64,000 nucleotides of DNA, from contig NZ_JAECMT010000001.1 of assembly GCF_016019935.1 (NCBI RefSeq), forward strand, positions 558,022-622,021. The letters run 5' to 3'. Source of the stretch: Paenibacillus sp. GSMTC-2017 (lineage in GTDB: Bacteria > Bacillota > Bacilli > Paenibacillales > Paenibacillaceae). Both the position numbers and the translations under genes were made by a program. Below are positions 61,443 through 64,000 of the stretch, in pieces. How positions within the stretch are numbered: position 1 is the first letter of the stretch; each line of letters opens with the position of its first letter. The notes under the pieces were generated by a model, which ran no database searches, was not told the DNA's origin, and saw only the letters and a program-made list of their open reading frames with translations.

Positions 61443-61967
61443 TTACCATTCCAATCTATCTTTTAAATTCGTAATATGAGCAAGATGATGATTCCCGTGC
61501 CATGCGACAAAACCTAAGAAATAAGAAAGCTGCACTTGTTTCCCGATTGCTGGATGATAAAATTGTTTATCAAAATCAGCACGTTGCAAAGATTTTAGTA
61601 GGAGCACCCAACGGGCGTATATTCCTTCCAATATGATTAGACTAAGTTCAGGGGATGCATCTAGACTATCCACCGTATTAGCCCAACCTTCTTCATCGAA
61701 CGGCTTGACTGTCGGATTAGCTTCTGTAAGTGCAAGTTTAAACCGAGAAAAACAATTAATCGTTGCATCTGCCAAATGATGAACAACTTGCCTAACGGTC
61801 CAACCTTCAGGACGATAAGGAGTGTTGAGCTGCTCCTCGGTTAATCCATCAATCGCTTGCCTCATTTGAGCAGGTAGATTTTCGATTTCAACGATCCACT
61901 TGTCCTTCTGAACCACAGTCATACCTTCATAAGAATATCTTCCTATCGGATAACGTAACTTCTCCAT
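61443..61967 (-). CDS. DinB/YfiT-family putative metal-dependent hydrolase (bacillithiol transferase type)
   Basis: Protein of 174 aa matching YfiT/BstA: LRYPIGRY at the start, the first His motif VHHLADA (about residue 65) and the C-terminal WHGNHHLAHI. These three His positions bind the metal. Relatives transfer bacillithiol to toxins or act on amides. GAGGAGGG lies next to the ATG, and the triple hairpin repeat begins right upstream of that ribosome site. Confidence 0.85.
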   Translation of the reverse strand: MEKLRYPIGRYSYEGMTVVQKDKWIVEIENLPAQMRQAIDGLTEEQLNTPYRPEGWTVRQVVHHLADATINCFSRFKLALTEANPTVKPFDEEGWANTVDSLDASPELSLIILEGIYARWVLLLKSLQRADFDKQFYHPAIGKQVQLSYFLGFVAWHGNHHLAHITNLKDRLEW

Positions 61968-61979
61968 ATAATCCCTCCT

Positions 61980-62096
61980 CAAAGTTTTGTGAAGCAAAAC
62001 TTACTACGGAAGCATAAGCTCAAAGTTTTGTGAAGCAAAACTTACTACGGAAGCATAAGCCAAAGTTTTGTGAAGCAAAACTTACTACGGAAGCAA
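61980..62096. repeat. three tandem ~41-bp units, each a perfect hairpin
   Basis: Units start at 61980, 62021 and 62061. Each reads CAAAGTTTTGTGAAGCAAA followed by ACTTACTACGGAAGCATAAGC. Inside each, AAGTTTTG-TGAAG-CAAAACTT is a perfect 8-bp stem with a 5-nt loop. The third copy is cut at GAAGCAA. The copies are almost identical, so the array is recent or conserved. It lies in the leader of the YfiT-like gene. Confidence 0.92.
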
Positions 62097-62160
62097 TCTT
62101 TTCATATCATATCACATAACAGGGTGAAAATAGACTTCCACTACCTTTTTCAGCTTCGAA

Positions 62161-62355
62161 TTAATTAGCTCCTAAAATATATTGCAATACACCAATAGAT
62201 ACAATCAGACCAGTCAGAACAATAGCAAAAGTTATGAATGCTGTCAGCCAAAAGGGTCTTTCTCTTTTTCTTGATGTCGTTAATTCATTCACTTGCGATT
62301 GTAATTGAGCGAGCTCTTTTTTCACTACTGTTAATTCATCATCCTTTTCTCGCAA
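62161..62355 (-). CDS. small coiled-coil membrane protein
   Basis: Protein of 64 aa. Residues 1-30 form a heptad-like charged helix (ELTVVKKELAQLQSQVNEL), and residues about 36-60 one transmembrane helix (LTAFITFAIVLTGLIVSIGVL). Unknown function. It follows the DUF6157 gene by 15 nt. Confidence 0.6.
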   Translation of the reverse strand: MREKDDELTVVKKELAQLQSQVNELTTSRKRERPFWLTAFITFAIVLTGLIVSIGVLQYILGAN

Positions 62356-62370
62356 TTGGAATCCCCCATC

Positions 62371-62802
62371 TCAACGTCTACTTGATCTTATAGCTACCTG
62401 CAATTCGATCTCTGTCCCATTTGTGGCAAGTTCCTTTAATTCATTATATTTCTCTGTCTCCATACCATAGATGGCAATTTTACCGTCAGCGTTAAAATGT
62501 ACGCCCCACCCAAATTTTTTAGTTAATTGAGACGCTCTTAAGCAAGGATGGTTTTTCGACAATAATTCTGCCCTCAATTTTTCCAACTCTTCAGCGTCGG
62601 ATACCATTTCGTAGCCCTTATGACGTTTATATACCTCGAAGAGCTGATCTTCAAACGTATAGCGATAAGGAGATTCCATTAGCAGCTCATACTGAATAAG
62701 ATGTGCAGGCTTCAATGCTCGTTTAGAGATTGGAGTTACACCTTCTGCAACTGGACAATCTGATGCCACTTGAATAAACATATTTGTAAAATGTCTAATC
62801 AT
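62371..62802 (-). CDS. DUF6157 family protein
   Basis: Protein of 143 aa with NMFIQVASDCPVAEGVTPISKR, IQYELLMESPYRYTFEDQLFEVYKRHKG and HPCLRASQLTKKFGWGVHFNADGKIAIYG, the pattern of the DUF6157 family. Soluble, function unknown. AGGGGG upstream of the ATG. Inserted between rpoZ and coaBC, which are neighbours in Bacillus. Confidence 0.75.
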   Translation of the reverse strand: MIRHFTNMFIQVASDCPVAEGVTPISKRALKPAHLIQYELLMESPYRYTFEDQLFEVYKRHKGYEMVSDAEELEKLRAELLSKNHPCLRASQLTKKFGWGVHFNADGKIAIYGMETEKYNELKELATNGTEIELQVAIRSSRR

Positions 62803-62833
62803 AACGGTATCCCCCTCTCTTTTCTATTTAGAC

Positions 62834-62872
62834 AAAAAAGGGGTGTAACACTGTCGCCAGGTCACACCCCTC
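62834..62872 (-). terminator. terminator after rpoZ
   Basis: Minus strand AGGGGTGTG and TACACCCCT form the base of a stem with an inner CTGGCGACAG hairpin, followed by TTTTTTG. It closes the remA-gmk-rpoZ operon. Confidence 0.88.
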
Positions 62873-62892
62873 ATGTTTAGGAACATATAAAT

Positions 62893-63102
62893 TTAGTCTT
62901 CTTTAGTCGTAAGATTCTCAACTTGAAGAATATCACCATAAATTTCTTCTAGTGCTACGCCAACAAATTTGTGCGAGCGAGGGTTCACAAGCTCAGACTT
63001 CTCACCGTTACGAAGCATCCGGGCTCTCCGGGAAGCGGCTACGACAAGCGTGTATTTGCTGTCTACCTTTTTGACCATTTCATCGATTGATGGATATAAC
63101 AT
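62893..63102 (-). CDS. rpoZ: RNA polymerase omega subunit
   Basis: Protein of 69 aa: LYPSIDEMVKKVDSKYTLVVAASRRAR and SHKFVGVALEEIYGDI, the standard omega pattern. It helps assemble RNA polymerase. Sixteen bases after gmk, GAGGAGAATGTCCA upstream. Confidence 0.96.
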   Translation of the reverse strand: MLYPSIDEMVKKVDSKYTLVVAASRRARMLRNGEKSELVNPRSHKFVGVALEEIYGDILQVENLTTKED

Positions 63103-63118
63103 TGGACATTCTCCTCAC

Positions 63119-63739
63119 TCATGCTTTCTCAATTGCAGCTTGCATCCCAGAAACATAGGGTTCGAAACGTTCTCTGCGGCAATGCTCGGCGATAATAATG
63201 CTGCGAATCCGATCGCAAGCCGCATCAATCTCATCATTCATTACAGCATAATCATAATGCTGAAGAAGATTCATCTCTTCTACAGCTACATTCATACGCT
63301 TATTAATCGTATCCTGAGATTCCGTACCTCTACCTGTAATGCGTTGCTTTAACTCTTCAAGAGATGGAGGCAACAAGAAAACAAAAATTGCTTCCGGAAA
63401 CTTCTCCTTCACTTTTAGAGCACCTTGAACTTCAATTTCAAGAATAACGTCTCTGCCACCTGCAAGTGTCCGATCAACAAAATCGCGGGGCGTGCCATAA
63501 TAATTGCCTACGTATTCCGCATACTCAAGCATAGCATCGCGAGCAATTAAATCTTGAAACTGCTCTCTTGTTTTAAAGAAATAATTGACCCCTTCAACCT
63601 CGCCCTGTCGCGGTTGCCTGGTTGTAGCCGACACGGAATAGACGATTTCTGGCATACGTTCGCGAAGCGCGGAGCACACCGTACCTTTACCTACTCCGGC
63701 AGGTCCGGACAAAACTATTAACAATCCCATCTGTTCCAT
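63119..63739 (-). CDS. gmk: guanylate kinase
   Basis: Protein of about 206 aa: [17 protein letters not shown] (P-loop), [39 protein letters not shown] and [10 protein letters not shown]. The P-loop carries Ala where Ser is more usual (GPAGVGKG). ATG 63739 lies 10 nt after the remA stop; ATG 63730 is an alternative. It makes GDP from GMP. Confidence 0.96.
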   Translation of the reverse strand: MEQMGLLIVLSGPAGVGKGTVCSALRERMPEIVYSVSATTRQPRQGEVEGVNYFFKTREQFQDLIARDAMLEYAEYVGNYYGTPRDFVDRTLAGGRDVILEIEVQGALKVKEKFPEAIFVFLLPPSLEELKQRITGRGTESQDTINKRMNVAVEEMNLLQHYDYAVMNDEIDAACDRIRSIIIAEHCRRERFEPYVSGMQAAIEKA

Positions 63740-63749
63740 ACTCCCTGTA

Positions 63750-64000
63750 CTATTCGTCGTTATCGTCATCCTTTGTGGATAAACGATGGGCAACCGTCTC
63801 CGGTTGAACCGCAGATAAAATTACATGATCGCTGTCAGTAATAATGACTGCGCGAGTTCTACGTCCGTAAGTAGCATCAATCAGCATGTGACGGTCACGA
63901 GCTTCCTGGATAATTCTTTTAATCGGAGCTGATTCCGGACTAACAATAGAAATGATGCGATTCGCAGAAACAATGTTCCCGAATCCGATATTAATAAGCT
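63750..64000 (-). CDS. remA: extracellular matrix regulator RemA (DUF370), N-terminus beyond window
   Basis: About 83 residues visible, starting [19 protein letters not shown], then [37 protein letters not shown] and [16 protein letters not shown], ending in an acidic tail DDDNDE. Only the first few residues are outside the window. RemA is a ring-forming DNA-binding protein that activates matrix genes in Bacillus. One small difference from the usual sequence is RDRH for RDRG. Upstream of gmk as in Bacillus. Confidence 0.95.
   Translation of the reverse strand, partial: LINIGFGNIVSANRIISIVSPESAPIKRIIQEARDRHMLIDATYGRRTRAVIITDSDHVILSAVQPETVAHRLSTKDDDNDE

Noticed and set aside
61980-62096. Interpretation of the triple hairpin as terminators or a CRISPR array
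   Set aside because: No T tract follows any stem, and the units are directly adjacent without unique spacers.

Overview
The window reads as chromosome from an endospore-forming Bacillota bacterium of the Paenibacillus/Cohnella type. Supporting signs are spoVM, spoVIF, a gerA-type germination operon, remA, a PASTA kinase/PPM phosphatase pair, AAGGAGG-type ribosome sites with frequent TTG and GTG starts, and the Bacillus-like order remA-gmk-rpoZ ... coaBC-priA-def-fmt-rsmB-rlmN-stp-prkC-rsgA-rpe-spoVM/rpmB-asp23-fakA-degV-recG. No tRNA, rRNA, insertion sequence or CRISPR array was recognised.

Region 1 (1-20.7 kb) is a prophage-derived island, mostly on the minus strand. From its right end it holds a lysogeny switch (repressor, ImmA-type protease, Cro-like protein), replication genes (replisome organizer, DnaC-like loader), a beta/gamma-crystallin-like gene on the opposite strand, an ArpU-type late regulator, then a complete contractile-tail module: neck/tail terminator, sheath, tube, two overlapping tail-assembly chaperone frames, tape measure, Dit-like protein, baseplate plug, hub, spike, gp25-like protein, baseplate J, fibres and holin. 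No terminase, portal, protease, capsid or integrase is visible, and the gap where head genes normally lie is about 0.4 kb. This fits a headless contractile particle (R-type tailocin) with PBSX-like control. The left end lies outside the window.

Region 2 (20.8-29.9 kb) holds stand-alone genes: an ArsR-like regulator divergent from a flavin reductase, an acetate-type transporter, small proteins including a YjfB homologue, an L,D-transpeptidase and a glucosaminidase. A TPP-riboswitch operon follows (thiY, thiamine-binding protein, thiX, thiZ), with a translationally coupled TatD-family hydrolase as its last gene.

Region 3 (29.9-42.9 kb) holds a germinant-receptor operon (A-C-B order), a TPR glycosyltransferase, a Y-family polymerase with its YolD partner, a DUF2515 protein, an SRAP protein, an HPP membrane protein divergent from a GntR regulator, a GyrI-like protein, a secreted alpha-carbonic anhydrase and spoVIF.

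Region 4 (42.9-64 kb) is core housekeeping on the minus strand apart from rpmB: recG, a fatty-acid kinase pair, asp23, spoVM, rpe, rsgA, prkC/stp, rlmN, rsmB, fmt, def, priA, coaBC, rpoZ, gmk and the start of remA. An unusual triple hairpin repeat lies just upstream of a YfiT-like gene.
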